Source of the DNA: Halioglobus sp.
GTDB taxonomy: Bacteria > Pseudomonadota > Gammaproteobacteria > Pseudomonadales > Halieaceae
Direction of reading: 5' to 3'
NCBI GenBank assembly: GCA_002699145.1
Contig: PABK01000060.1
Span: 442,308-506,307, forward strand
Length of the DNA stretch: 64,000 nucleotides
Part shown: positions 1-8,539 of the stretch, piece by piece
How positions within the stretch are numbered: position 1 is the first letter of the stretch
Layout of the letters: the number at the start of each line of letters is the position of its first letter
The notes under the pieces: generated by a model
The model's database searches: none
What the model was told of the DNA's origin: nothing
Seen by the model: only the letters and a program-made list of their open reading frames with translations
Program-made: the position numbers and the translations under genes

Positions 1-1056
1 GGCGTCCTCGGCCGCCTGGAACAGGTTCGACCAACTGCCGTCGGCGTCGAAGATTTCATAGGAATCGAACTCGCGGTAGTTGCCGATGCCGGTCAGGCTC
101 CAGCTGTCCGTGGCGTCGTAGGTCACCGTCAGGGTGTAGCTCTCCACCTCCCGGTCCAGGCCCAGGCGCCCCTTGAGCCAGTCTGATCGCCGCGAACCGT
201 TGGGACCCAGTTCGGCGTCGTCCCAGGGCACCGTGTTGCCGCCGCTGGCCGGCAGCACCGCACTCTTGAACGCGGTGCCCGGGGGAGAGTCCTCCTGGTA
301 TTGCAGAATTGCCTCGATCAGCAGCTCGTCCAGCGGTCGCGAGTCCAGGACCAGGCGCGCCGAGAACGTATCCCTGCCCTGCAGGTCGTCGGCGTCGGGG
401 CCGCCGGGGCGGGCGGAGCGATCGGAGCCGTCGATATTCTCGACGTAGCCGTCGCGCTCCTTGTCCACCCAGGCCAGCCGCGCACGCAGTGTGTCGCCCC
501 AGATAGGGCCGGACAGTGCGCCGCTGAAATTACGCTCGTCGTAGTTGCCCAGGCCGAGTGACATCTCGCCGGCGAACTCGTCCGTGGGCTTGTTGGAGAT
601 CACACTGATTGCGCCGACGCTGGCGGCGGAGCCAAACAGGGTCGCCTGGGGACCTTTGATTACTTCCACCCGGTCGATGTCGTAGAGCTCGACAACCGAG
701 CTGCGCGAGCGCGAGATATCGATGCCGTCCTGGTAGATCGACACCCGCGACTGGCGCTGTGCGCTGCCGGTATCGGAAGTAATGCCGCGGATGACGAAGG
801 CGGGGTTATTCGGGCTCTGCTCCTGTACCACGAGGCCGGGTACGAAGGCCGAAAGGCGGTCGAAACCCTCGATCCCCACGCTGTCGAGGAAGTCGGAGTT
901 GTAGGCGGTAATGGAAAGTGGCACGTCGCCGGCCGACTGCGCGCGTTTTTGCGCGGTGACGATGACCTCCTCGAGCAGGTTCTGGGCGCCCGCCGGTGCA
1001 GACAGGGCGAGCGCCAGGGCGGCGCAAATTAGCGAACGGGTGCGGGAAGTTGTCAT
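1..1056 (-). CDS. TonB-dependent receptor, N-terminal part (cut by left edge)
   Basis: Outer-membrane receptor for active uptake of a large ligand, powered by TonB/ExbBD. The leftward frame is open from the ATG at 1056 to base 1 (352 residues). It starts with a signal peptide (MTTSRTRSLICAALALALS, cleaved after PAGA), then a TonB box (EEVIVTAQKR). The plug follows, with the VIRGI stretch, YQDGIDI and the VEVIKGPQATLFGS segment typical of the family, then the first barrel strands. AGGA lies about 11 bases before the ATG. About half of the protein is outside the window, so the ligand cannot be named. It is separated by 168 bases from the end of the cyanate operon and has its own promoter region containing a palindrome at 1091-1114. 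Confidence 0.93.
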   Translation of the reverse strand, partial: MTTSRTRSLICAALALALSAPAGAQNLLEEVIVTAQKRAQSAGDVPLSITAYNSDFLDSVGIEGFDRLSAFVPGLVVQEQSPNNPAFVIRGITSDTGSAQRQSRVSIYQDGIDISRSRSSVVELYDIDRVEVIKGPQATLFGSAASVGAISVISNKPTDEFAGEMSLGLGNYDERNFSGALSGPIWGDTLRARLAWVDKERDGYVENIDGSDRSARPGGPDADDLQGRDTFSARLVLDSRPLDELLIEAILQYQEDSPPGTAFKSAVLPASGGNTVPWDDAELGPNGSRRSDWLKGRLGLDREVESYTLTVTYDATDSWSLTGIGNYREFDSYEIFDADGSWSNLFQAAEDA

Positions 1057-1090
1057 GTGGTCTGATTTTCCTGGTGTGCTGCGCAGGGCT

Positions 1091-1114
1091 GTAAGCATAG
1101 TGTAATTTGCTTAC
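1091..1114. promoter_or_regulatory. Candidate operator palindrome upstream of the first TonB receptor
   Basis: A perfect inverted repeat, GTAAGCA-N10-TGCTTAC, lies 35 bases before the start of the leftward receptor gene. A weak -10 match (TATGCT, read leftward) overlaps it, which suits a repressor or activator site. The binding protein is unknown. The repeat is seen directly; its role is inferred. Confidence 0.4.
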
Positions 1115-1153
1115 GGCTTCATGACAGTTACACGCCAGGCGGCAGGCCTGGAG

Positions 1154-1175
1154 CAGCGGGCGCTCGCGCCCGCTG
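1154..1175 (-). terminator. GC-rich hairpin after the cyanate operon
   Basis: A 9-bp perfect stem (CAGCGGGCG / CGCCCGCTG) with a four-base loop lies 50 bases past the DUF1348 stop codon, between the end of the leftward operon and the next leftward gene. It has no T-run, so it may be a weak terminator or an mRNA 3'-end stabiliser. Confidence 0.4.
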
Positions 1176-1224
1176 TAGTGGAGCCGGGACTAGCGCCTCG
1201 CGGCGCAGCCCCCGTGCAGGCTGC

Positions 1225-1701
1225 TTACAGTCCCAGTTCGCTCAGGCCCGGGTAGTCCGGCGGTCGCGGCCCGCCGCCCGGCCACTTGAACAGCCGGTCT
1301 GCCGCGTCGATCGGCAGGTCGTTGATGCTGGCGTGGCGCCTGGCCATCAGCCCGCGCGCGTCGAATTCCCAGTTCTCGTTGCCGTAGGAGCGGTACCAGA
1401 AACCGCTGTCGTCGTGCCACTCGTAGGCGAAGCGCACGGCGATACGGCTGTCGGTAAAGGCCCACAGCTCCTTGATCAGGCGGTAATCCAGTTCCCGCGC
1501 CCACTTGCGCGTGAGAAAGGCCGCGATGGCCTCGCGGCCCCTGAAGATCTCCGCGCGGTTGCGCCAGGCGGAATCTTCCGTATACGCCAGGGCCACGGCC
1601 GCCGGGTTCCTGCCGTTCCAGGCATCCTCCGCCCTGCGCACCTTGATGACGGCCTCCTCGCGCGAGAAGGGCGGCAGGGGCGGTCGTGAATCGTCGCTCA
1701 T
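1225..1701 (-). CDS. DUF1348 / NTF2-like family protein
   Basis: A 158-residue soluble protein of the DUF1348 family, which has the NTF2-like alpha+beta-barrel fold. Recognisable features are the early helix with WNGRNP, the [12 protein letters not shown] strand, [11 protein letters not shown], the [24 protein letters not shown] core and [11 protein letters not shown]. It is the last gene of the leftward operon, 17 bases after cynS. That placement suggests a role linked to cyanate or nitrogen metabolism, but no reaction is established for the family and I do not propose one. The ATG at 1701 has no strong ribosome site, consistent with translation coupled to cynS. Confidence 0.85.
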   Translation of the reverse strand: MSDDSRPPLPPFSREEAVIKVRRAEDAWNGRNPAAVALAYTEDSAWRNRAEIFRGREAIAAFLTRKWARELDYRLIKELWAFTDSRIAVRFAYEWHDDSGFWYRSYGNENWEFDARGLMARRHASINDLPIDAADRLFKWPGGGPRPPDYPGLSELGL

Positions 1702-1718
1702 GGCACAACCTGCCGGGT

Positions 1719-2159
1719 CTACCAGCTATTGTAGGGCAGGAATTTGCCGTTCATGGTCAGCAGCACGCGATCGCCCTTGGGATCCTCCACCTTGTCCACC
1801 TCCATGGAGAAGTCGATGGCGCTCATGATGCCGTCGCCGAATTTCTCCTGTATAACCTCCTTGAGCGTCTCTCCGTAGACACCGACGATCTCGTACAGGC
1901 GGTAGATCAGCGGGTCGGTGGGTACGGCCTGCTCCCAGGTTTTCAGCGGGAAGGCCTCCAGCGCCTTGGCGACCTCGGGGCCCAGGCCCAGGTAGTCGGC
2001 GATGGCGGCGGCCTTCTCCGGCGGCGCGCTGTTCATGCCGAGGCAGGCGGAGGTCACCCACACCGGCGACATGCCCAGGTCGCTGCCGATGGTCTCCCAG
2101 CTCAGCCCCTTCTCGAGCTTGGTGGCGATGATGAGTTCGGTCATAGCTAGCTTGTCCAT
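1719..2159 (-). CDS. cynS: Cyanase (cyanate hydratase)
   Basis: Converts cyanate plus bicarbonate to ammonia and carbon dioxide, giving the cell nitrogen and removing a toxic anion. It has 146 residues (E. coli CynS has 156). The N-terminal helical domain is followed by the conserved C-terminal dimerisation domain with [18 protein letters not shown] and [12 protein letters not shown]. The three catalytic residues of the family, Arg, Glu and Ser (96, 99 and 122 in E. coli), correspond to R87, E90 and S113 here, so the enzyme should be active. AGGAG lies 7 bases before the ATG. It follows the transporter ATPase gene by 17 bases. The gene order transporter A-B-D then cynS is the same as in the cyanobacterial cynABDS operon. 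Confidence 0.96.
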   Translation of the reverse strand: MDKLAMTELIIATKLEKGLSWETIGSDLGMSPVWVTSACLGMNSAPPEKAAAIADYLGLGPEVAKALEAFPLKTWEQAVPTDPLIYRLYEIVGVYGETLKEVIQEKFGDGIMSAIDFSMEVDKVEDPKGDRVLLTMNGKFLPYNSW

Positions 2160-2176
2160 AATGGCTCCTGTTGCTA

Positions 2177-3070
2177 TTAAATGGCGGCCTGCAAGGCCAG
2201 CGGGTCGGATGAGTCGTCAGTATCTGCTGTCGTGTCCAGGGAGGGGTCCACCGTTACCGGCCCGGAGCCGTCGTTGTCGCCCTGCTCGCGAATTTCGCCG
2301 GAGCGTGTCACCAGGAAGTTCACCAGGTGGTTACGTATGCGGTAGTAGGCCGGGTCTTCCACGATCTGCGCGCGGTTGCGCGGCCGCGGTATGCTGATCT
2401 TCACCGACTCGGCCACCTGGGCCCGCGGCCCGTTGGTCATCAGCAGGATGCGGTCCGCCAGCAGGATAGCCTCGTCCACGTCGTGGGTGATCATGAAGAC
2501 CGTCTGCTGGGTCTCGCCCCAGACCTTGATCAGCTCGTCCTGGATGACGCCGCGCGTGAGCGCGTCCAGGGCGCCGAAGGGTTCGTCCAGCAGCAGCTTC
2601 GGGCTGGTGGCGAAGGCGCGCGCGATACTGACGCGCTGGCGCATGCCGCCGGACAGCTCCGAGGGTTTCTTGTTCAGTGAGGCGCCCAGGCCGACCATCT
2701 CCAGGTAGCGGGCGCTGTGCTCCTGCACCTGGCGCTTGTTCCAGCCCGGGTACCTGGCGCGGACGCCGAAGCAGACGTTCTGCAGCGCGCTGCGCCAGGG
2801 CAGCAGGCTGTAGTTCTGGAACACCACGCCGCGCTCCAGGCTGGGGCCGCGTACCTCCTTGCCGTCCATCACGATGGTGCCCGCGCTCGGTTCGTCCAGC
2901 CCCGCCAGCACGTTGAGGATGGTCGACTTGCCGCAACCGGAGTGGCCGATGATGCACACGAACTCGCCTTTCTCGATGCCGATGTTGACGTTGTCGAACA
3001 CCACCAGGTCATCGTCTTTCGACGGGTATATCTTGGTCAGCTTCTCGATGCTGACAAATGGCTTGGCCAT
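2177..3070 (-). CDS. cynD: ABC transporter ATP-binding protein, NrtD/CynD type
   Basis: A 297-residue ATPase subunit that powers the cyanate/nitrate-type importer on the cytoplasmic face of the inner membrane. Walker A is GHSGCGKST (residues 42-50), the ABC signature LSGGMRQRV (about 139-147) and Walker B LLLDEPFGALD (about 159-169), followed by the switch histidine in MITHDVDEA. The C-terminal tail (RIRNHLVNFLV, then an acidic stretch) is typical of the NrtD/SsuB/TauB group. It lies 3 bases after the permease gene. Sequence alone does not separate nitrate, nitrite and cyanate use. The cyanase partner makes cyanate the likely substrate. Confidence 0.92.
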   Translation of the reverse strand: MAKPFVSIEKLTKIYPSKDDDLVVFDNVNIGIEKGEFVCIIGHSGCGKSTILNVLAGLDEPSAGTIVMDGKEVRGPSLERGVVFQNYSLLPWRSALQNVCFGVRARYPGWNKRQVQEHSARYLEMVGLGASLNKKPSELSGGMRQRVSIARAFATSPKLLLDEPFGALDALTRGVIQDELIKVWGETQQTVFMITHDVDEAILLADRILLMTNGPRAQVAESVKISIPRPRNRAQIVEDPAYYRIRNHLVNFLVTRSGEIREQGDNDGSGPVTVDPSLDTTADTDDSSDPLALQAAI

Positions 3071-3073
3071 GAA

Positions 3074-3901
3074 TTACTCCTTGTACTGGACCAGTTGCTC
3101 GACGCTGCCCAGTGCCATGTCCAGCAACATGCCGACCACGCCGATCATCAGGATGGAGAAAATGACGCTGTTGAGGTCCAGGTTGTTCCACTCGTTCCAC
3201 ACGTAGTAACCGATGCCGGTGCCACCCACGAGCATTTCCGCCGCCACGATCACCAGCCAGGCGATGCCAATGGAGATACGCATCCCGGTGAGAATGGTGG
3301 GTGCGGCGGCGGGCAGGATTACCTGGAAGGCCGTCTTCAGCGCTCCCAGTTCGTGAGTGCGCGCCACCGAGATCCAGTCCGAGCGCACGTTGGCGACGCC
3401 GAAGGCCGTATTGATCAGCATCGGCCAGATGGAACAGATGAAAATCACGAAAATAGCCGACTGCTCGGAGTCCTTGATAATGAACAGCGCCAGCGGCATC
3501 CACGCCAGCGGCGAGATCGGCCGCAGCACCTGGATAAACGGGTTCAGCGCCTTGTGCATCAGCGGTGACATGCCGATCACGAAACCCAGTGGGATAGCGA
3601 TCAGCGCCGCGGCGAAGTAGCCGGTAAGCACACGCATCAGGGAGTACGCCAGCTGTATGCCGATACCCTTGTCATTGGGCCCTGCGTCGTAGAACGGGTT
3701 GCTCAACTCGTCCCATGCGTGGACCGCCACCTGGGAGGGCGGGGGCACCCGCGCCTCATCGTCGGCACCGCCCATCAGCAGTTCGAACTCGGTCATGGCC
3801 TCGCTGGCCTCGGGAGGCTGGTTCAGGGCCTCCCACAGGCCCAGCAGGACGATGAGCATGAGCAGTGAGACGATCACCGCCCGTACATTGAGACTCGCCA
3901 T
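3074..3901 (-). CDS. cynB: ABC transporter permease, NrtB/CynB type
   Basis: Inner-membrane channel subunit of the importer, 275 residues. The first membrane segment is at residues 8-25. A periplasmic loop with NPFYDAGPNDKGIG follows, then five more hydrophobic segments. The binding-protein-dependent permease loop that docks onto the ATPase is present as ELGALKTAFQVILPAAAP. This matches NrtB, SsuC and TauC relatives in length and layout. It is two bases downstream of the binding-protein gene and three bases upstream of the ATPase gene, so all three are co-transcribed. Confidence 0.92.
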   Translation of the reverse strand: MASLNVRAVIVSLLMLIVLLGLWEALNQPPEASEAMTEFELLMGGADDEARVPPPSQVAVHAWDELSNPFYDAGPNDKGIGIQLAYSLMRVLTGYFAAALIAIPLGFVIGMSPLMHKALNPFIQVLRPISPLAWMPLALFIIKDSEQSAIFVIFICSIWPMLINTAFGVANVRSDWISVARTHELGALKTAFQVILPAAAPTILTGMRISIGIAWLVIVAAEMLVGGTGIGYYVWNEWNNLDLNSVIFSILMIGVVGMLLDMALGSVEQLVQYKE

Positions 3902-3903
3902 GA

Positions 3904-5373
3904 TCAGCTCCGCTTGATGTCGAAGCTGGCGATGTACTCTTCGGGTTTCGTATAGTCGAACTCCTTGCCCATGATGGTGTAGTTTTCATAGGTCCTGGAC
4001 GGCGGGGTGTAGCCCAGGTCCTTCATCACGTCGGCGGTCTCCGCCGCCACGTAGACCTGCTCGGCGATACCGTTGTAGTCGATGTCACCCTCCACGTAGC
4101 CCCAGCGCTTCATCTGGGTGAGAATCCACACAGCCATGGAGTGCCAGGGGAAGGGATCGAAATCGATGCGGTCGGGGACGTCGTGCACCTTCTTGTCCAG
4201 GCCGTCCACGTAGCGCCCGGTGAGCACCTGCCTGACCACGATTTCCGGCTGGTTGAGGTAGTTTTTCGGGGAGATGGCCTTGGCGATTTCCGCGCGGTTC
4301 TCCTCCTTGGCTGAAAAGTGGGTGGCGTCGACGATGGCCTTGAACAGCGCCGCGTAGGTATTGGGCATCTCGCTGGCGAATTTCTGGCTGCAGGCAAAGG
4401 CGCAGCAGGGGTGGCCCTCCCAGATGTCCTTGGTCAGGATATGGATGAAGCCGACTTTCTCGTACACCGCGCGCTGGTTGAACGGGTCGGGGGAGAGGTA
4501 GCCGTCGAGGTTACCGGCGCGCAGGTTGGCGACCATTTCCGGCGGCGGTACCACGCGGATCTGGATGTCCTGGTCCGGGTCGATGCCGTGCTCCGCCACG
4601 TAGTAGCGCAGCAGGAAATTGTGCATGGAATAGTCGAAGGGCACACCGAACTTGAAGCCCTTCCACTGCTTCGGGTCGCGCTTGTCCTTGTGCTTGTTGT
4701 GCAGCACGATGGCCTGGCCGTTGATGTTCTCCACCGCGGGCATGATGTAGGGCGTGGCCGTGGACCCGGCGCCCATGGTCATCGCCAGGGGCATGGGAGT
4801 GAGCATGTGGGAGGCGTCGTACTCGCCGTTGAGGGACTTGTCCCGGGCCACCGCCCAGCCCGCGGTCTTGATCACGTCGACGTCCAGTCCATGCTTGGCG
4901 TAGAACCCCATGGGCTGCGCCATAATGATGGGGGTGGCACAGGTAATCGGCACGAAGCCGACCTTGAGCCTGGTTTTTTCCAGCGGCCCGATAGAGTCCT
5001 TCACCGCCGCCTTGACCTTGTCCATGGGAATCAGGGTGCCGAGTACGGCGGCCAGTGTGCCGCCGCCCACCATGCGGATGAAATCGCGCCGGTTGGCGTC
5101 CGAGTGACCGAACACGCCGCGCACGATGGCGCTTTCCACCACGCGGTCCATCATGTCATCGGCGCTGTCGAACTGCGGGCCACGGGCGGCGCCATCCAGG
5201 CTGCCGTGGCCGCTGCCGTGCTCAATCTGGGCTTCGAGCAGTGCCTGTCGATCGCGGTCGCTGAGGCCGCCGGGGTTGAGCGCTTCGCCAGTGCAGCTGT
5301 CGCATTGGCAGGTTTTGCTGTGTACCAGGGGGCTGTCGCCGTCGAAGGGATTGCCCAGGCTCTTGTTGCTCAT
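3904..5373 (-). CDS. cynA: NrtA/CmpA-family substrate-binding protein of the cyanate/nitrate importer
   Basis: Periplasmic binding protein that hands the anion to CynB/CynD, 489 residues. It has a long N-terminal region with C22, C24 and C27 (TCQCDSCTGE), then a twin-arginine signal (NRRDFIRMVGGG, R95-R96) and a hydrophobic stretch, so export is probably by Tat. The mature part has family motifs KVGFVPITCATPIIMAQPMG, AVENINGQA, VPPPEMVANLRAGNLDGYL and IWEGHPCCAFA. The start at 5373 is chosen because AAAGGA lies 9 bases upstream. The open frame continues to 6054 but would overlap the divergent regulator. It is the first gene of the operon, expressed from the sigma-54 promoter at 5471-5486. Nitrate is the main alternative substrate. 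Confidence 0.92.
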   Translation of the reverse strand: MSNKSLGNPFDGDSPLVHSKTCQCDSCTGEALNPGGLSDRDRQALLEAQIEHGSGHGSLDGAARGPQFDSADDMMDRVVESAIVRGVFGHSDANRRDFIRMVGGGTLAAVLGTLIPMDKVKAAVKDSIGPLEKTRLKVGFVPITCATPIIMAQPMGFYAKHGLDVDVIKTAGWAVARDKSLNGEYDASHMLTPMPLAMTMGAGSTATPYIMPAVENINGQAIVLHNKHKDKRDPKQWKGFKFGVPFDYSMHNFLLRYYVAEHGIDPDQDIQIRVVPPPEMVANLRAGNLDGYLSPDPFNQRAVYEKVGFIHILTKDIWEGHPCCAFACSQKFASEMPNTYAALFKAIVDATHFSAKEENRAEIAKAISPKNYLNQPEIVVRQVLTGRYVDGLDKKVHDVPDRIDFDPFPWHSMAVWILTQMKRWGYVEGDIDYNGIAEQVYVAAETADVMKDLGYTPPSRTYENYTIMGKEFDYTKPEEYIASFDIKRS

Positions 5374-5470
5374 GATGAAGAATCCTTTAAGTGATGGATG
5401 ACGCGTGTTGGTGCACGGTGCATCGTGCTGGTGCGCCAGCTGGCCGAAACACCGTCCTTGCTCCTGTAAG

Positions 5471-5486
5471 AGCAAGAGCTGTGCCA
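5471..5486 (-). promoter_or_regulatory. Sigma-54 promoter for the cynABDS operon
   Basis: Read leftward the sequence is TGGCAC-AGCTC-TTGCT, a full match to the RpoN consensus (TGGCAC-N5-TTGCA/T) with the required GG-N10-GC spacing. Predicted transcription start is near 5460, leaving a leader of about 86 bases before cynA. A sigma-54 activator gene lies divergently on the other side. Confidence 0.88.
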
Positions 5487-5512
5487 GTGTGAGTAGAAAA
5501 CCTAACTGTCTG

Positions 5513-5599
5513 TTTTCGATAGTTATTTTTCGATAGCCCTGCGGCGAGGCGATGACGAGAATTCGTAAAATACGATTTATCGTGGGGCGTATAACGATA
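5513..5599. promoter_or_regulatory. Candidate upstream activator sites for the cyn promoter
   Basis: This AT-rich part of the divergent gap holds a direct repeat TTTTCGATAG (5513-5522 and 5527-5536, 14-base period). It also holds an inverted repeat TCGTA-AAA-TACGA (5563-5575) and another, TATCGT-N10-ACGATA (5578-5599). They lie about 30-115 bases upstream of the sigma-54 promoter, where enhancer-binding proteins usually bind. Which of them is the true site cannot be decided by eye. Confidence 0.5.
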
Positions 5600-5661
5600 T
5601 CTCGTTCTTCTGGCGCGGAACTTGCTGTGCCCTGTGCGCTTTTCACTGCGGAGCGCATGCC

Positions 5662-7548
5662 ATGTCCACACAGCACCTGTTCAACGATGCCGCCGTGCCA
5701 CAGCTGGTGCTGGATCCCTTCGAGGACGTACTGCTGGAGGCCAACCTCGAGGCCTGCCGCCTGTTGCGCCGGGACCGGCTGGCGCTGCAGCGCAGTCGAC
5801 CGAGCAGCCTGTTCGCCGGCTCGCTGGACAGCCTGATCGTCTTCACCCAGGAACTGCTGGAGAATTCGCGCGGCTGCACGCGCAACCTCCAGGTCGAGGT
5901 GGGTGGCGAGCGACACCCGGTCGAGGTGAGCGGCAGGACGGCCAGCAGCAGCGGCGACCTGCGGGTGTATCTCGGCCTGCAACTGGTCGACGAACTCGAG
6001 GCGCGGCGCCAGCATGCCGAGGCCGCGCGCCACTACCAGTCGGGTATCGGGCACTGGAGCCGGGTGGCCGGCGTGTTCCGCGAGTTCGAACGCGAGAACC
6101 GCCTGTTACTGGATGCCGCCGGGGAGGGGATCTACGGTATAGACCGGGACGGCAACACCACGTTCGTCAACCCGGCGGCGCAGCGCATCCTGGGCTACAG
6201 CCCGGAAGAGCTGGCAGGGCGCAACATGCACACCATGGTGCACCACAGCCACGGCGACGGCACGCATTTCTGCCTGCAGGACTGTCCGATTTTTGCGGCC
6301 CTGCGCGACGGCGAGGTGCACAGCGTGGACGAGGATGTGTTCTGGAGCCGCCAGGGCAAGCCGGTGGATGTGGAGTACACCAGCACACCCATAGAGGAGG
6401 ACGGCGAGATCGTCGGGGTCGTCGTCGTGTTCCGCGACATCACGCAGAAAAAGGCCGACCGCCGCCGCCTGCTCGCCGCCCTGGAGGAGGTACAGACGCT
6501 GAAAAACCGCCTGGAACTGGAGAACGCCTACCTGCAGGAGGAGATCAGTTCCGAGTACAACCACCACCGCATTCTCGGCCGCAGCGCGGGGGTGCAGAAC
6601 ACCATCCGGCAGATACAGCTCGTGGCGCCCACCGACGCCACCGTGCTGATCTCCGGCGAGTCCGGCACGGGCAAGGAGCTGATAGCGCGCTCCATACACG
6701 AGGCCAGCGAGCGCAGCCAGCGGCCGCTGATCCGCGTCAACTGCGCGGCCGTGCCGGAAGATTTGTTCGAGAGCGAGTTCTTCGGTCACGTGCGCGGCGC
6801 ATTCACCGGCGCCACCGGGGACCGCCCCGGTCGCTTTGAGCTGGCCGACGGCGGCACGCTGTTCCTCGACGAGGTCGGGGAGATACCCCTGCACCTGCAG
6901 GGCAAGTTGTTGCGAGTCTTGCAGGAGCAGCAATTCGAGCGTATCGGCGATACCGTCACGCGCTCGGTGGACGTGCGTATCGTCGCCGCGACCAATTGCG
7001 ACCTGCGCGAACTGGTCAGCCAGGGCAGGTTTCGCGAGGACCTGTATTTCCGGCTGAACGTGTTTCCCATCCACTCGGTGCCGCTGCGTGAGCGCAAGGA
7101 AGACATACCCCTGCTGGCGCAGCTGTTCCTGCAAAAGGCCGCCACCCGGGCGCATAAACCGGCCATGAAAATCTCGCTGGGAGAACTGGAGAGACTCAGC
7201 GAGTACCACTGGCCGGGCAATATTCGTGAGCTGGAAAACGTTATCGAGCGGCAGGTGATCCTGGCCACGGGCGACGCGGTGCGGGTCGGTGACCTGGTGC
7301 CCGCGCGCACGGCCGGCCCGCGACAGGTAGCGTCAGCGCCTGACCTGGAGGTGGAAGAGGACCTGCAGCGCCGCCAGCGTCGCAACATCCTGCTGGCGCT
7401 GGAACGCAGCGGCGGCAAGGTGTCGGGTAGTGGCGGCGCCGCGCAGTTGCTGGGTGTGAAACCGACAACCCTGGCCTCGCGCATCAAGCGGTACCGTATC
7501 GATACGCGGCAGTTCAAGGCCGCCGCCACCAGGCGGCCGGCGGGCTGA
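5662..7548 (+). CDS. PAS-domain sigma-54-dependent transcriptional activator, probable cyn operon regulator
   Basis: A 628-residue bacterial enhancer-binding protein. A degenerate PAS-like region spans about residues 8-110. A clear PAS domain (about 145-265) contains [25 protein letters not shown] and the HHSHGDGT...DCPIF loop. A short coiled coil follows at 268-297. The AAA+ domain has Walker A GESGTGKE (332-339), an intact GAFTGA sigma-54 contact loop (379-384) and Walker [13 protein letters not shown] Fis-type helix-turn-helix ends the protein ([18 protein letters not shown]). GGAG lies 9 bases before the ATG. It is divergent from cynA, whose promoter is a sigma-54 type, so it most likely activates that operon. 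What the PAS domain senses is unknown. Confidence 0.93.
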   Translation: MSTQHLFNDAAVPQLVLDPFEDVLLEANLEACRLLRRDRLALQRSRPSSLFAGSLDSLIVFTQELLENSRGCTRNLQVEVGGERHPVEVSGRTASSSGDLRVYLGLQLVDELEARRQHAEAARHYQSGIGHWSRVAGVFREFERENRLLLDAAGEGIYGIDRDGNTTFVNPAAQRILGYSPEELAGRNMHTMVHHSHGDGTHFCLQDCPIFAALRDGEVHSVDEDVFWSRQGKPVDVEYTSTPIEEDGEIVGVVVVFRDITQKKADRRRLLAALEEVQTLKNRLELENAYLQEEISSEYNHHRILGRSAGVQNTIRQIQLVAPTDATVLISGESGTGKELIARSIHEASERSQRPLIRVNCAAVPEDLFESEFFGHVRGAFTGATGDRPGRFELADGGTLFLDEVGEIPLHLQGKLLRVLQEQQFERIGDTVTRSVDVRIVAATNCDLRELVSQGRFREDLYFRLNVFPIHSVPLRERKEDIPLLAQLFLQKAATRAHKPAMKISLGELERLSEYHWPGNIRELENVIERQVILATGDAVRVGDLVPARTAGPRQVASAPDLEVEEDLQRRQRRNILLALERSGGKVSGSGGAAQLLGVKPTTLASRIKRYRIDTRQFKAAATRRPAG

Positions 7549-7569
7549 CAGCCGTCGCCGGGGGCTGCC

Positions 7570-8481
7570 TCAGCGCCGGAACTGCTGCACCACGTCGCGC
7601 ACCGCGGCCTGCACGTCGCTGCGACGGTAGCCCAATCGCCTGGTTTGCGCCGGCTCCGGCTGGTACGACACCACGCTGCCGCGCCCGGTGAGGATGGCGA
7701 TATCCGGCAACAGCGCGTGTTCCTCGTCCCTGGCGGGGACAGTCTGCGCATTCCCCGCCGCGGCGAAGAACAGTCCGAGATACTCCGCGAATGACAGGTT
7801 CTCGTCACCCACCAGGTACGCGGTGGCCGGTTCGCCGTGAGCCAGGGCTCCGGCTACCGCCTCTGCCAGCGAGCGCGAGGACATGAAATTGGAGCCTCCC
7901 GCGGGCGCGAACACGGGCAGGTCGTTCATGTGGCCCTGGGCGTAGGCAGTAAAGGCCTCGAACAGTGGCGACTGCAAGCCGGGCAGCGTACCGACGACAA
8001 AGGGTGCGTTGATACTGCAACTGAGAAACGTGTCTGTCGACAGTTCGCGGACCCCCGTGTCGGCCAGGTGCCGCGAGCGCACGTACGCATTCTCCTCGAC
8101 CAGTTGCGGCGCAACCTGCGGATAGAAGCTGCCGACGTAGATGAACCTGGCCACCCCGGCGCGCCTGGCCCTGCGCGCGAAACGCGGGATGGCCTCGGAG
8201 TTGACCCGGTCCCAGTAGTCCCTGCGCGCCGGGTCTTCGCCCGGGGCAATGTGACGTATGTCGTTACCGGCGGCGAAGACCACGGCATCGAAGGCGGCCA
8301 GCAGGTCCTGCGGCAGGTCATCCCCGGCGTAGTCGAACTGGACATTGTGCATCGACGCCATCGGTGTCGCGGCTGCCGGCGGTTTGCGCGCGGCGACCGT
8401 GACCTCGTGGCCCAGCGACTGCAGGTGTATGGCGCAATGGCCGCCGATCAGCCCCGTGCCCCCGACTATCAGAATCTTCAT
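7570..8481 (-). CDS. NAD-dependent epimerase/dehydratase family protein
   Basis: A 303-residue extended short-chain dehydrogenase-type Rossmann protein. The N-terminal dinucleotide motif is [11 protein letters not shown]. It continues with [11 protein letters not shown] and FIYVGSFYP. The catalytic Tyr-x-x-x-Lys of typical members is not obvious: the equivalent stretch reads YVRSRHLAD, with Arg where Lys is expected. The protein may therefore be an atypical or non-catalytic NAD-binding member. It is the last gene of a leftward set after a TonB receptor and a SnoaL-like gene, 58 bases after the latter. The substrate cannot be named. Confidence 0.8.
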   Translation of the reverse strand: MKILIVGGTGLIGGHCAIHLQSLGHEVTVAARKPPAAATPMASMHNVQFDYAGDDLPQDLLAAFDAVVFAAGNDIRHIAPGEDPARRDYWDRVNSEAIPRFARRARRAGVARFIYVGSFYPQVAPQLVEENAYVRSRHLADTGVRELSTDTFLSCSINAPFVVGTLPGLQSPLFEAFTAYAQGHMNDLPVFAPAGGSNFMSSRSLAEAVAGALAHGEPATAYLVGDENLSFAEYLGLFFAAAGNAQTVPARDEEHALLPDIAILTGRGSVVSYQPEPAQTRRLGYRRSDVQAAVRDVVQQFRR

Positions 8482-8539
8482 GCCTGGTTCTCCCCAAAGG
8501 TTTGCATGGTGGGTGTTGAGTGGTATCGCGCGATGCGCT

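Noticed and set aside
5374-6054. N-terminal extension of cynA to 6054
   Set aside because: It would overlap nearly 400 bases of the divergent activator and start upstream of the sigma-54 promoter; the start at 5373 has a ribosome site.
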